This document shows positions 1 to 12,344 of a DNA stretch of 64,000 bases, piece after piece (the stretch's first letter is position 1; each line of letters begins with the position of its first letter). The notes under the pieces are model-generated. The model was given only the letters and a program-made list of their open reading frames with translations, made no database searches and was not told the DNA's origin. This stretch comes from Punica granatum. Taxonomy: Eukaryota; Streptophyta; Magnoliopsida; Myrtales; Lythraceae. The DNA lies in NCBI RefSeq assembly GCF_007655135.1, contig NC_045130.1, positions 14,074,001 to 14,138,000 on the forward strand, given 5' to 3'. The position numbers were made by a program, and so were the translations under genes.

Positions 1-1810
1 GTCTAGAAAGAAAAAGAAAGAAGAACAAGACAGAAAGCAAACAATAGAATACAGCCGCAAGTACTTATCAGGAAAAAAAAAATCCAATTGTGATGAGATT
101 CTTTGAAATACATGGGATACATATTTTCAGTGAGATTACGGGTATTCTCAATTTATTGGTCGATACTCATCTTATTTGAGCGTTGTTCGGCCCTAACCAC
201 GAGACAGTTCTTGTGAGTTTTTATAATGCATATTATCATTTGACAGATGAAGTAAAATAGATCTATATGATATCTTATTTTTGGGTTACAAGGGGATTTA
301 TATGAGATCTTTAATTTCCAAGTTATGTGAGCATTCGATATGTCAATGGCTCTATCAATCATTAACACCCCATGGGATTATTTGAAATGACAATGAAACT
401 CCAAACTCAGAATGTGTACATATGTATGTATATGTGTATTCATCTGCATTTGTTTTAGTAGGAGGCTCGGGAGAGACTGACATAAAATGAAAATGGTCGA
501 GTATACCTCTTAAGCTAGCATCGCATGTTGGAAATACTAGACTAAATGTATTTTGTATGTTCTAGAATTGCATATTCCAAAACAAGAACAATACGATGTC
601 CTTATCTTTTGGTCGAAGGAAAAATTGAGACAAAATAAACTTCACACTCTTACATATAAACTCACGCCGTAATCCATCGAAAATAATTATCGTGCGCGAT
701 GCAATATTCCCTACTAGCTCTTTTAATAATTCATATTAAATCTAATAAAGGCTTTCCCTAAACTACATGGATCTTGATGAAATTCTACTATTATTTTCTC
801 AGAAAGTCGTTAGGTCCCTCTAAACTGTAAGATCAGTACTGACCCCACTCTCTAGTATTGATATGATAGAATTGTCCTTGGGAAAAGATAGTACGCGTAG
901 AAGTTGGATCTATATCTCATGTGAGAGAAGTATTCTCCTGCTTAGCTTCATTGATTCAAACCCTAACTTTGAGACAGAGAATATGTGCAGAGGGAGGACA
1001 TTGACTGCCATTGTCTGTTGACTAGATGCCACGATGGGTTTCAATTCAACTTTCGAGAGGGAGCGAGAAACTTTCACGGAAGAATGGCAAGCAAAGGGCT
1101 AAGAGACCTCAAAGCTAAATTTGGAAAGTGAAACGTTGGCAAGGAGATGGAAAGGGGATGGGTAGACAAATTAAATCAGCAGAAAGTAGGGAACCCCCGA
1201 AAGCAATTAAATGAAAAGGAGAGGAACACTGAACTGATCAATCAACTGAACATAACAAATAATAATAGAGGCTTGTTAGGTTTGCTTGTCTCGGATTTAG
1301 CAGCTTGTCATGATCGATCGATGAGGTCTCTTTTCAGCAAAACTTGGCACTGTCAGGAGTTATCATTAGATATCATGTACATCGACCGGTCTGAAACCAT
1401 TTCACTCAAACCTGAAATTGATCAAGATGACGCAAAAAAGGGGGCATCACCATGACCTATATACATTGATAAGGACCTCTCATGCCACAGAACTGCGATA
1501 CCATCTACTAGTAAAACTTTGGGTCTTAATAATTAATGTGCCAATGATATAAAAGATGGTCTTATCTATTAACCGAAAAGGAGAAGTAGCAACTGCCTGC
1601 TCGCCTCAAGATGAGTTTAATCTCAAGCAATTGCCGACCATCATTGATTATGCACCAAACATATATTACAAAGGTTCTTCTATTATAACCCTTCGCCTCC
1701 CTTTCCCTCCCATTTCTCTCTATCAAAACGGAGGGTAAGAGTGCACTTAATACATCTCCAGAAAGGCTAATGGAAAAAGTCATTTTGAGGAGCAGATAGA
1801 TGGATAGAGC

Positions 1811-1837
<27 letters not shown>
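1811..1837. repeat. GA dinucleotide microsatellite
   Basis: About 13 uninterrupted GA units lie inside the presumed large intron of the MADS gene. GA-rich tracts are the binding sites of plant BPC proteins, but a plain microsatellite is equally possible. Confidence 0.85.
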
Positions 1838-1841
<4 letters not shown>

Positions 1842-2225
1842 AGTTTTTGAGGAAAGCTAGGAAAGGAAGGGAACGTGTAGGGAGAAAGCTAGGGAAGGAA
1901 GGGAACGTTTAGGGAGAAGTAAAGGATTGTTGCATGCAAAACTGGTCTGGCGGTATCATGATCGTCAAGCCTGTAGAACACTACTATAATATATTCACCT
2001 TCCTATAATTCGTAAGTAAAAATTATTATAAATTAGCCCACATATCTGCCTCGATCAGTAGAATTGGCCACGAGGATTTTAGTCATACGATCAGTTTGTA
2101 TATATACAAATTCCATTTGGATTTGCATTGCATTGAAACAGAAACATGCATGCTCATTGCAATATATGTGGGGGGGGTCTTTCAATTCAAGCTATTAATT
2201 GCTGCGACATTGTAGCAGTGACGCC

Positions 2226-2232
2226 CCAATGG
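2226..2232. promoter_or_regulatory. Candidate LEAFY core motif CCAATGG in MADS intron
   Basis: The sequence CCAATGG fits the LEAFY core consensus CCANTG(G/T). LEAFY sites in the equivalent intron control AGAMOUS in Arabidopsis. A 7-base motif occurs often by chance, so this is weak evidence. Confidence 0.25.
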
Positions 2233-3132
2233 TATAATGTCTAATTAATCTACAAGTATAGCATTAGTGTAACCGCGAAAACCTGCATTTCACCACAAGA
2301 CCTAGCTACTGGCATGGATCAATATCTTGTGCTGATTGGAAGACATAAGGCACAAATTATGTAATTGCTGGAATTAATATGGTCGACTGGAGTTAAGATA
2401 TCAATCTGTTGGCTAAAGTTCTGGCATGTTTATGAGTATATGTGTAATAAATGGAGCGTTCACTATATGGATACTTTTGTATCCATTTTTCACCATTGCC
2501 AGAGGGCATTGATGCCAATTCACTTTGCTATATAAGGTTCAATCCTTATAACTTCACTATCTCATAAATTCACCGTCCAATTAATCTTCTTCTTTTTTTT
2601 TTTTTGAATTTTATGGCCATAATCATAGGGTAATTATCACACTGAGGCTGCAGTTTCTAAAATGGGTGCAAAAAAATAGACCCAAAATAATGGGGGAAAT
2701 TATTCAGGAGTATATATTTTCTTATATAATTCTAGTAAATTAAAATTAAAATTTACAGTTTTTAAACTCGGAAAGTGGGTTTATTTGATCTGAGGTTTAA
2801 GAACTATATGTTTATTTAATTTAATTTTGTGTTTAATTTTAACAGAACTGAAAAATTAAAAGTTAATATTTCAAGCATGAACCCCCAAATAAGCCATGTA
2901 GATTTTGTTTTAATTCATGGAGAAAGCATAATATGTAATAATATGACAATAAATTGTCAAAAAAATACTTATAATAATTTCTCTAGCATATATAGTGAGA
3001 GCATGTAGATTAAAAGGGGAAAATGGTGTAGAGGAAGAAGCAATTTAAAAAAAAAAAGATAAATTATAATTATATGATGGTAGAATAAAGTACACAAAGA
3101 GATCAAACACGGAAGTATATATCTGGACTTAC

Positions 3133-3315
3133 TTATTGTTCGAGTACTCATAGAGGCGGCCTCTGCTGGAAAAGACGATGAGGGCAACTTCCGCATCGCA
3201 GAGCACTGAGAGCTCATACGCTTTCTTCAGCAATCCATTCCTACGCTTGCAAAACGTGACCTGACGGTTCGTCGTGTTCTCGATCCTCTTGATCTCGATC
3301 TTTCCTCTCCCCATC
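3133..3315 (-). CDS. AGL11: AGL11/SEEDSTICK-like MADS-box protein, first coding exon (partial gene)
   Basis: This exon encodes a complete 60-residue type II MADS domain starting [10 protein letters not shown] and ending YEYSNN, then a split codon AA|. It should give a DNA-binding, dimerising floral-organ transcription factor in the nucleus. The lack of an N-terminal extension before MGRGK, together with the final split codon (Asn or Lys, as in the NNN of AGL11 proteins rather than the NNS of AGAMOUS), points to the ovule-identity (D-class) SEEDSTICK/AGL11 lineage. The start ATG is at 3314-3312. It is preceded by an intron acceptor (TGATCAG|G ATG), so a 5'-leader intron lies just upstream, as is usual for this lineage. 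The donor GTAAGT closes the exon at 3133. The remaining exons lie beyond the left edge. AGAMOUS/SHATTERPROOF assignment is the main alternative. Confidence 0.85.
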
Positions 3316-4284
3316 CTGATCAAGAGAAAGCTGATGATCAGTAGATATAACTTCTCTTTATATATATATTGAAGAGCATATCTCACCCAATGCTAGTACT
3401 GTAATGTGGGCTAGGGTTTCGTGTTTTCGTCTCTAGGCTTTATAAGAGACTGTATTAGAGAAGTAGAAGTCAAGAGAGAAATGTAAAAACAAAATAAGAA
3501 AAATGAATTTTTTTTTTCCTTTAAGAAAACATGGATAGTAAATAATCTGTGGAACAGCAAGTTAGATTCAGAGACGACTGGGGAGCAGCTGCGAAACCTT
3601 ATATGAACTTGAAAAGTTTCCGACGTCCATATGTTTCGCATTTATCTGAATAACGATCGAGAAAAAGGAAACAAAATCCAGGGCATTAAATCAACAAAGA
3701 TTTCCCGAGCGAGGTGATTCTGAAATTGATGGTAAAAGGTTCGTCTTGAAACCTTATACAAAAGCTTGCTCTGGGATATTGAATAAAGCAAATTAAACAA
3801 AAGAAGAAAACCTATGCATTAATCGATACGTCGATTTTATGGAAGCCCTCACTCGATCTCTTTGAACTCTTATTAAATAAGAAGTTCTCTTAAAAATTTG
3901 CTCGAGAGACCCTGAGAAGTGGTTGTTCGATGTAATACTTTTCTTTATTACAGAAATAATATCCGGTCTTTGGGAGCTGCAGCTTGTAAGCTCTAAAGCC
4001 GGCAGCTTGTCTTCTCCGGCACCGAATAAACGTCGATTTTTCGAAAGATTGAGATATAGAGAAGTGATTGATCTTTAGTAGCAATGGAAATGGTAAATCT
4101 AGGGAAGATTTTGGGGGAGATGACAACAAAACCAAACAAAGACAAACTAAGTAAAGAAAGATCTTTCATGCTGGAAGGAGAAGAGATTGTGCAGGTCATG
4201 AGAGATCTGAGGGAATAAGTACTTTGATACATGAGGGAGGATTCGTTCATCCCCCCCCCTAAAGACCCCCAACGAAAAAAAAAG

Positions 4285-4286
<2 letters not shown>

Positions 4287-4379
<93 letters not shown>
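4287..4379. repeat. 93-base pure poly-G homopolymer
   Basis: An uninterrupted run of 93 G on the plus strand (poly-C in the sense of the MADS gene), preceded by a C run at 4252-4258. Runs this long are rare in plant genomes and are prone to slippage and assembly error. If real it could form G-quadruplex structures. Confidence 0.9.
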
Positions 4380-4381
<2 letters not shown>

Positions 4382-4806
4382 TTAACATGAAGAAACAGCA
4401 TGACGGCCACTGGCACTCAGTGATGATCTCATGAACCTAAACATAAACTTGTGCAAGCCAAAGAACTGATGAGAAGTGAAGGGATCTGAGAGGTACCAAA
4501 GCAAACATTTTTTTTCTCTTAAAAGGGTTTATATATATATAGATATATATTACTGTGTATCAATCAAATCACATGAACAAGAAAAGGTAAAGAGGCACAT
4601 GAAAATATACAAACCCTTGAGTTTGATGAAGGCTCTCTCTCAGGCAACCTTCTTCAGCTTTCGTAAAAAAAAAAACGGGGGTTCTTTTTTCCTCTTTCTT
4701 TTTTTTTTTGGGATTCTTGGGGGGAAAGAACAGAGAAAGAAAGAACACGAATTCCCAAGAAGCCCAAAGCTATTTCAATGGAAAAGGAAGAGATATAAAT
4801 AGGCAG

Positions 4807-4828
4807 AAAGAGAGAGAGACTGAGAGAG

Positions 4829-4859
<31 letters not shown>
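4807..4859. repeat. Imperfect GA repeat upstream of MADS gene
   Basis: GAGA blocks interrupted by two GACT steps and then a pure run of about 13 GA units. It lies about 1.5 kb upstream of the MADS ATG, where GA-rich BPC sites are known in the Arabidopsis orthologue. Confidence 0.8.
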
Positions 4860-4863
<4 letters not shown>

Positions 4864-5594
4864 CTGCCTGTTTGCCAAAAACTCATGCAAGACGTGTTAG
4901 TTTTAGCTAATTGGAACAGCTTTTGCAGGTGCCTATTCGCACTATTTACTGCAAACTCTTTTTCTCCCCCCTTTCCTTCCTCCAAACATACAAGTAATTA
5001 TATATATGTGTATGTATATACTTATACATGACTGTGTATATGGTTTTCGTGTTGACCAGTAAGGATCAATCGGATCTTAATACGCCCTCAAGAGATATAC
5101 GAAAGAAATGTATACACTCTTTCCTCACGTTTATTATCTGAAAATCAAGAAACTCAGAAATTGAAGAGTTATATATGAGTGTGTAAATCATGCATGTACG
5201 CTTTCGTTGGATAAGGTTGGCCTTTTATAACAGTTGGCTGCGGCAGCTGCAGCGAGATTGAACCATATGCGATGATAGGTTAAATGCAGACGAACCATGA
5301 TGAACAAGATTATCCTTTTAATAATTAATTAATAGGGAGTGCTATATTTTAAAAAAAGTTTCATATTTGTAAGAATTGGAATCAGACCACATGTACGTAG
5401 TGATATATAAAAAAAAATGCAGACAAATCGTAGTGAGTTATATCACGAGTAGTTAACTTATCGACCTGGAGAAGATTTACTAGCTATTTGTGCTGCCATT
5501 TATTATTCTGGGAGGTGAACATGACCTTGACAGCATAAGTCACAAGAAATGAAAGGGAGAAGAGCTACATGCATACACAACCAAAGTTGTATTT

Positions 5595-5787
5595 CTTTTT
5601 CGGTGTGAATCCCGATATCCGAAAGCCCAATTAGGTACCGACTAATCCATTCGAGCCCGGTTGGCCTATTAAGGGGTAAAGCTCTCTTAACATGAATTTT
5701 CTGCATTCGTAATGACTCAAATTCAAGATATTACTTAAACGAGAACAAGCGCTGAACCACTTGAACCAATCTATCTTGATACAGTCT
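5595..5787 (-). mobile_element. tRNA-derived SINE, copy 1, with 11-bp target duplication
   Basis: The element reads on the minus strand. Near its 5' end is an A-box-like TGGTTCAAGTGG, and the 3' end has the family signature TTTCGGATAT and a short A-rich tail. It is flanked by perfect 11-bp direct repeats AAGTTGTATTT at 5584-5594 and 5788-5798, as expected for LINE-assisted insertion. Three relatives occur in this window (6882, 20041, 58921). The B box is degenerate in this copy. I cannot name the SINE family. Confidence 0.7.
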
Positions 5788-6881
5788 AAGTTGTATTTGA
5801 TGATTTTAAGGTTTAACACATTTGAATTTGGTGGTTTCCACGTATATGAGCACAACATACGCACACACATATATAGGATGAAGAGGGAAAGTGATTTTGA
5901 TAAAATCGTGTCTCTCTATTGATGCATTGTGCGTATAGATTATATATGCTTGCCCTATAAATGGATATTTTGGTTGGCATCTCCCCCTTCATATGTGTCA
6001 AGAAATGAGTTCGAGTTTGTGAGGTTTGGTCTCCTATCTTAAACCCTAATCATGCTGTCCCCTAACTTTGATCATGCTAGCTAATGCTTGTACTTTTCAT
6101 CAGTTGTCATTTACACGTAATTGCATATCACTCCCGGTTATATATCAATCGGGCATATTCTCATCAGAATTGACATATATATATATATATATATAGTTTT
6201 CGTTATAAACCGTAGGAAAAATATCAGATTACTTTTATAAAGACAAATTCATATTGTTGAACTATCGGCCGCGACCGGAGAACCTATATATGCAGGAAGT
6301 TGACAATTTATTTAGCCGAGGATGCTTAACTACGAAGCATTACTAATTGTTAATCTTGATTGATCATAAATTTGGAACATATATGTGTTAATATACGTAC
6401 AATTGAGAAAATAAGACATATTGTTGATCGAAACCATTCTTAATTTTCAAATCATTTTTTACAATGCATTATGTTTTAGTATTTTGTGGTGACGACCTTC
6501 TAATTCATGCTTTTAAGCCTCATCATGACAGGGCTAAGTTTTCATTTCCCCGAACTCGAACTCGAACGAGGAAATATGTGTTCATGAACCACAAATTGAT
6601 TGACGATATATATACAGTTCAACCTTGTGATTTTCTTTTATGGCGGTGTCAAATTCTTCAACCTAATTTTTCTATTAGAAAGGAAAAACGAAGTGAAAAT
6701 CGTTTGACTTCAAAATCGAAAGGACGAAAAATCTTTCCCAAAATATAATCCCCCATTAATATAAATACCCACACATGACATGTCCCAGTATGACGTGTTT
6801 GAACGAATCTGTCTAATTATAAATGGGAAATTCATTGTATTTCTCTTCTTCCCACCGAAAAATTGCAAAGTTTTACGTCTA

Positions 6882-7060
6882 CGTGGTTTGGTTCGAGTGG
6901 TTCAACACTTATTTCTTTTAAGTAATTTTTTTATTCAAATCTTGTAAATGGAGAAAATTCACGTTTGAAGAGTTTTACCTTTAGTAACTCAATTAGGCTT
7001 GAACTGAATTAACCTAGCCTATGCGACTTTCGGATACAATAGAGACGCTGGAAAAAAAAA
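6882..7060 (+). mobile_element. tRNA-derived SINE, copy 4 (plus strand)
   Basis: The element has an A-box-like TGGTTCGAGTGGTTCAAC at 6889, a B-box-like ATTCAAATCTTG about 50 bases later, the family motif CTTTCGGATA near the 3' end, and a nine-A tail ending near 7060. Order and spacing match copies 1 to 3. No clean target duplication is visible, so the ends are approximate. Confidence 0.6.
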
Positions 7061-10000
7061 CAAATAAACAAAATTGTTCAGCAGAAATAATCGGATGCTC
7101 CATGCCTCTCGGGCCTCACGCCTTGTCCCCATCTTTCGGTATTTCTGATGTACGAATCGATTTTACTTAGATTAATTGGTCGGTTCTATATATTCATATA
7201 TTAAAATAATAATACATATAATGGTAAAGTTTTTCTTTTTGATAAGATATAATGGTAAAATTCGTTTAATTAGTTGCCACCTAACGTTCACAAAAGCATA
7301 TAAACATGTTTACGGATATCATTAGGATTATTTTATCATTTACAGATGTATATACATAACATCGACAATATTCCAGGGAAAAAAAAAGAATATTAACATC
7401 GACAATTGTTAGGCTCTGGGGCCAGCAATGTGACGACTTCAAGTGGCTCGATCGATCGAACTTGCATGTTCAGTGCGCAGTTTAATTCGCTTTGGATTAT
7501 GCGAATTTCAGGATCTTCTACTCTGCAATTTCATTGCCAGAACTCAATTTGCGGCCTACCTTATCGAACTTGCATGTTCGGTATGCATATCATGCAGATT
7601 ATGACCGCCACATCACTGATTTAGTAGACGGAAGAAACTTGTATAATATACGAACTTCACAAAAGAACGAACGGATTTCCTATGGATTGTTGACTGTATT
7701 GATCAATAATATTTCGATTATTCAATTGAATGATTTCCCAATATGAAAATGACCTAGTCTTCGTTTAGCTAGGTCTTCAACGCATATATCATCGCAATCA
7801 CATTAACGAGCTCCAAAATCGCGATCGAGGCCGATTCCTAGTAAGAGATTGTATTCATGTCCATAGCCTATTACATTCAATAGAAGGCCAAAAAATCTTA
7901 GACTTGTGTTAGATTCTTCTGACAGGAGATATGGTATCGCAATAATAAAGTTTGCATGTACGAGCCAAATGGTTGGATTCGAGATTTTTTATGATGTGCT
8001 CAACATAAGGAGATTTGCCTGAAAGTTAATAGTATTTATTGTATCCTTCTCCTTCCCTTTGCAAGGTTAGGGTCTTTCTTAAACCGGAAAAACAAAAAAT
8101 ATCAATCTTATTTAATAGAGAAATATGAAAATAGCAGATAACGAAACATGAAATAATTGATTCATGATTGAGTCGAAGCTAATGGAATATAAATAAAAAT
8201 TAAATGCAGGTGCAATGGAATTGGGGGGAGCCATGTGAGCATCTGATCACAGCCCCCACCAAATGCTCACTTCACTTCACTCAATATCATTTATACGTTT
8301 TGGGAAAGCACTCCTCAGCTAATGCTTGTACATTGCTTTCGTATTTCCCAATTAGTGTCACCAATAATATTGTCACCATTCAATCGATTCCTCCACAACC
8401 TCACCTCACCATCATTTTATGTCGAAACGGAATCCATCGAGACATTTACCGATACCAATACAGACAGTTGTTCGCTAAAACACAGTCGATGCGAACCCGA
8501 ACAGGTTAAGCACAACCATGCGGGAAGCCCGCTGACTTTGATCCATTAGACACTCCCTGTCACCTTGATTTCTCGCAAATATTTCATGCTTTCGATCGAC
8601 CGAATTTCTCGAATGATCATTTGCATGTTTTAGGCATCGCGTTCCTCCGTAATGCCAAAGTTCGCCTTTTCCCTGTGCCGGCCAACCGTGCGAGGACTTA
8701 TATATATGGGCATGTAAAAGTCAACAAGACAAATTCCTAATACATTTAGCACTAGCACCCTTCGATATAAAAAGTATCAGTTGCTATGCCAGGATGGAAA
8801 CTACCTGGGGCGCCACATAGCCCAAATACAGAGACGACCGACTAATAACGGGCCTCGTCCACCGACTTGCCTCCCGTACTACAGTTTGCAATCATTTCAA
8901 CTGTTACGATAAGGATTCAATATGAACCGTCAGCAACATGCATATTGAACTCCACACTCGATCTTGGCATACTTTATAGAGAAGGCATTTCCGACATACA
9001 TTTCCGATACGGCACGGAGTATTTTTTCCGTGAGACAATCGAAGTCTCGGGAGAGAGTGTCAAATTCGACCTAATAATTGGGCATGGAGGGATTGGAGTT
9101 AACTACAAGTTGTGGGGTTTGTGGTCCCCACAATTTCCCTTTAAGAATGGAGCAATGTCACACTTCAGTCATCTAATGCCTTGTCAGTTTGGAGGGCATA
9201 ATAAAGAAGTTCCAAAGCCTAAGCAATATCAATTATGTTCCGTGGCTTTTCCTCTTCCTCGAAGCAAACGGTGGTTACGACTTTAGAGAGGAAAAGAAAA
9301 TGGTGAAAACCGTGTTCTGGAAGAAGCTCCAAGGAAAATAGTTTGATAAGAGCAACAAAAGCAACGCGATGTTCTGTCTAATAAGGTGTCATAGGACAGA
9401 ACATAGCATTGTGCTTATGAATTTTTCTACTCAGAAACAGTTTATCGACGAACCAAATAATGGTTAGTAATAAGAGGCACCATCCAATTCAATCGATGGC
9501 CAAGAAAAGTGAATAAGAGTCCATGAAGACGTTGAAATATGTGGGCAACAGGGGTCGTCCGAGAGAGGTGAATTGAACGATCAAGAATCACGAATTCCAG
9601 AATAGATCACGACCCATGAATTTAAAGCTTTTAAAAGAAGGTATTTCATTAAAGTTCTGTTGCTTTCAAAACTTTATTCTGAAATATTTACATCACAAGT
9701 GTGTCGGAGGACACATGCAACCCTAGGAATGAATCTCCCAGCTATCCAATCTTTGGTCCACTCAAATCCTAAGCTCCAAATGCCATAATGTCATTTTATC
9801 TGTTATTTATGGGATACGTCACGAGGAGCATGAACAATCCAACATATAAAAAAGATCGGCAATTTTGGGTGGCATTTGAAATGGAAAAGGTACCAAGAAC
9901 AAACGGAGAGCCAAAAATTTCCTTGAAATACTAAGAATTCCATCTACTAAGTCCACCAATTGGGCCAACTGCTATAATATCTACAGGAAAGTTCATGACA

Positions 10001-10146
10001 GATGAAAAAGGCTATGCCATGTATAGCTACCAATTCTCTAGTCATCCCGTGGGGGAGCATATTGGGCTGTTTGTATGAGGGAAAGAAACTGACCTTTAAC
10101 ACTGCTTCAAACGAATAGTGCCTCGACACTGCAAGAACTTGTTAAT
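7061..10146. other. Intergenic, no gene recognised
   Basis: Mixed-composition DNA with several short open frames (the longest 139 codons, 8867-9286 plus) that match nothing I recognise and lack splice-site or codon-bias support. There is a 10-bp perfect inverted repeat (9369-9378 with 9395-9404) that could form a hairpin. The right part (about 9650-10146) is probably the 3' UTR of the membrane-protein gene. Confidence 0.5.
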
Positions 10147-11282
10147 TCAATCCCGGATGCCAAGTTCAACTTCGAGCTCATCGTCATCTTCGAAGAGCTT
10201 GAGGAACCTCGCTTGCTGCTCTTGTCTCTTCTTCTTCTGCCACAATCTGAACAGGAATACCAAGAATGCCACGACAGCCACTAAACCCATAAACACAATG
10301 AGCACCTTGAGCCCGGCGGAGGCACCGGAAGATTTATCCGTTGCAGCATTGGCTGTATTCTTCGAACTTGATGACGGGTCATCCGCTAGGCCTACAAATA
10401 TATTAAACACGGAGACCATTCAAAAACTCGCGATAGTAAAATTTAGGAGCCAAAAGAGACAGCAGCCTTCTGAATGGAAGAGGAGGAAGTAACAGAATCA
10501 AGAAATTCTCTGTTATCGTAATCTTCTAGCATCAACCAGATTGATTTCTTCAAGAAGGACCAGGCAATCCTCTACATAAGCAAATCCGAAGCCTTTGCAT
10601 GTAACATCTGATTTTCTCTAAAAGTTCTGCAATATCTTCTCGGGCTCAGCCCCTCAAATCTGTCCTATACTCATCCTAGTTTCCCTTCTAGGACTCGAAG
10701 TTACAGCCCAATCCTTTCCTCGTGCGCAATCAACCATCTCGTTCCAACAATCTAGTACACGAAGTTCCGGCCCAATCCGTTTGGCTTCTTTTTCGATGGT
10801 TATTCAACATGGAGTAGTTCATAGTTCATACCAGAGAGAGCTCCGATTATATAGCTCATAAAGCGACTAATCTATATGCTAGGCAAGATCAATGTGGACA
10901 CACACGCACGAGACATAGACCATCCATAACATCGTTCGATCACAATCAATTGCTATAGGAATTACGAACCATCCATTACCAGAATTCTACACCCCGCCAC
11001 GAAATTGAAGAATCGAACAGAGGCAGAGAGGCAAGCGATCGGATTGCATTAAAATTAAACAAACAAGCTTAAGCTGTTGGAGGAACAAGCAATGGAAGCA
11101 GAACACGTAACGGATTGCATGAGCAGAAGGAAATTGAAACGGAAGAGAGGTTGCAGCGACGGGAGAACCGGGGGAAGAAGAAGGAGACCTGAAAGGAGAC
11201 ATAGAGAGAAGCAGCAGAAGAGGAAGCTGAGCTGCAGAGATCTTCTTCTTCGCCCTGTGATTGTGAATCCGATTCGAGTCAT
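10147..11282 (-). CDS. Small single-pass membrane protein of unknown function (112 aa)
   Basis: The two-exon model is 11282-11189 and 10391-10147. The donor CAG|GTCTCC and acceptor TTTGTAG|GC join in phase to make Gly32 and give 112 residues. The N terminus has four arginines followed by a hydrophobic stretch (residues 15-30) that looks like a signal peptide. A Ser/Ala-rich segment (35-57) follows, then a transmembrane helix (about 59-80), a basic stop-transfer QKKKRQEQQ, and an acidic tail with the EDDDELEVELGIRD ending. The expected topology is N-terminus outside or lumenal and tail cytosolic. I do not recognise a named family. The second exon is solid; the first exon depends on a donor with a weak +3 position. 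A CT/GA tract (11422-11448) lies in the presumed promoter. Confidence 0.65.
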
Positions 11283-11866
11283 AACTCTCTCTCCCCCTCT
11301 GTGTTCTTTTCCGATCTGGGGGTGGCCGGCTTTTCAGTTGACTTTTATAGTTTCACATATTCTTTTGAAAAAGAAAAAAGAAAAAAGAAAACCTTTTTTT
11401 TTATTATCGGCAACGAACGACGACTCTCTCTCTCTCTCTCTCTCTCTTTTGCATTGAGAATAAAATTAAAATAATAAATTTTAAATTGGAGAAGTCATCC
11501 AAAGGACTAACATTCGAAATTAGTATCAGTTAGTTCTAATCAAATGTTAAGAAAAATGTATAATGTATAAACAGTACAGATATATTTTAGCCTTCGTAAC
11601 ATAGTAAACATGATACTGAATGATACTGTATAATATATGTTTTAGTCATGTTTAAATTTTTCTTAACCAATGACGGGAGCATCTTGAGACTTTGAAATTA
11701 TAATTTTTTTGGTTGAGAGACACGGGATGCACCAACCTAATTTTGACGTTGGCATACTCTAATCATCATGAGATGGCTTCCAATAATCTGCATTCAATGA
11801 AACTCGGACAAACATTATGTTATATTTTGTATATTATTCCTTCCCCAGCCTTTTCTTTTATTTTGA

Positions 11867-11894
11867 GGGGGGTGGGGGGTGGGGGTGGGGTGGG
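11867..11894 (+). other. G-quadruplex motif
   Basis: Five G runs of 6, 6, 5, 4 and 3 separated by single T bases, a canonical four-tract quadruplex pattern. It lies about 585 bp upstream of the membrane-protein ATG and about 450 bp past the GBA2 stop, so it could affect promoter or termination behaviour. Confidence 0.75.
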
Positions 11895-12344
11895 AGATTA
11901 CGCACCATAGCCGGGAAGACAAAGACAAGCACAACTTGTCCAGTGCAGTCAAACTTGGACACTTCTATAGTAAAGAGAGCAATACATATCAGCATTCACA
12001 CTTTTGGGCTTTGACGTGAACAATCACAGCACATTCTCTGTTGAACCAGGAAACCAAACCTTACGGGAAACTGTTTGGTCTCGAAAATTGATTCCGTGGC
12101 ATTCACCCAATATTTGTAGAAAGACAGGCATCGTTACTGTCTCGTTAAAAAACACTACAACAAAATATTTCGGTATGCCATGTCATTTGGTATCTTATCA
12201 AGCAATGTGAAAACTATTTTCCATGCCGCATCCCATTCTCCTTATCATAAGTTGGACAACAATCGAGTATAAATCCGGTTTACAATCAAAATATCATGAA
12301 CAATTTCGTAATCGAGAAGGGCATTCCGCCCAACTCCACAGCAG

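Larger units (their letters stand above)
1..3132 (-). other. Large intron of the AGL11-like MADS gene (runs off window)
   Basis: This stretch follows the MADS-box exon in the direction of transcription. It begins with a good donor (GTAAGT, minus strand, 3132 downwards). I found no exon for the I, K or C domains in it, so the intron is at least 3.1 kb or the missing exons are too small to see. A long intron directly after the MADS-box exon is known in AGAMOUS-clade genes and often carries regulatory elements. It holds a GA dinucleotide tract (1811-1837) and a CCAATGG motif (2226-2232). The rest is AT-rich and featureless to the eye. Confidence 0.6.
3316..5000 (-). promoter_or_regulatory. 5' leader intron and upstream region of the AGL11-like gene
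   Basis: The region is upstream of the MADS exon and begins with its 5'-leader intron acceptor. I cannot place the non-coding first exon. It contains a 93-base G run (4287-4379), oligo-A and oligo-T stretches, and an imperfect GA tract (4807-4859). Arabidopsis SEEDSTICK is controlled by BPC proteins acting on GA-rich elements in its promoter and leader intron, so the GA tract is a plausible equivalent by position. No convincing ORF is present; the proline and glycine ORFs are translations of the G run. Confidence 0.5.

Noticed and set aside
3993..4434. Long proline-rich and glycine-rich ORFs around 4231-4416 on both strands
   Set aside because: They are simply translations of the 93-base G run in several frames and have no other protein-like content.
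8867..9286. 139-codon plus-strand ORF
   Set aside because: There is no recognisable motif, no splice or promoter support, and the frame probably opens by chance. It is kept only as a note in the intergenic entry.
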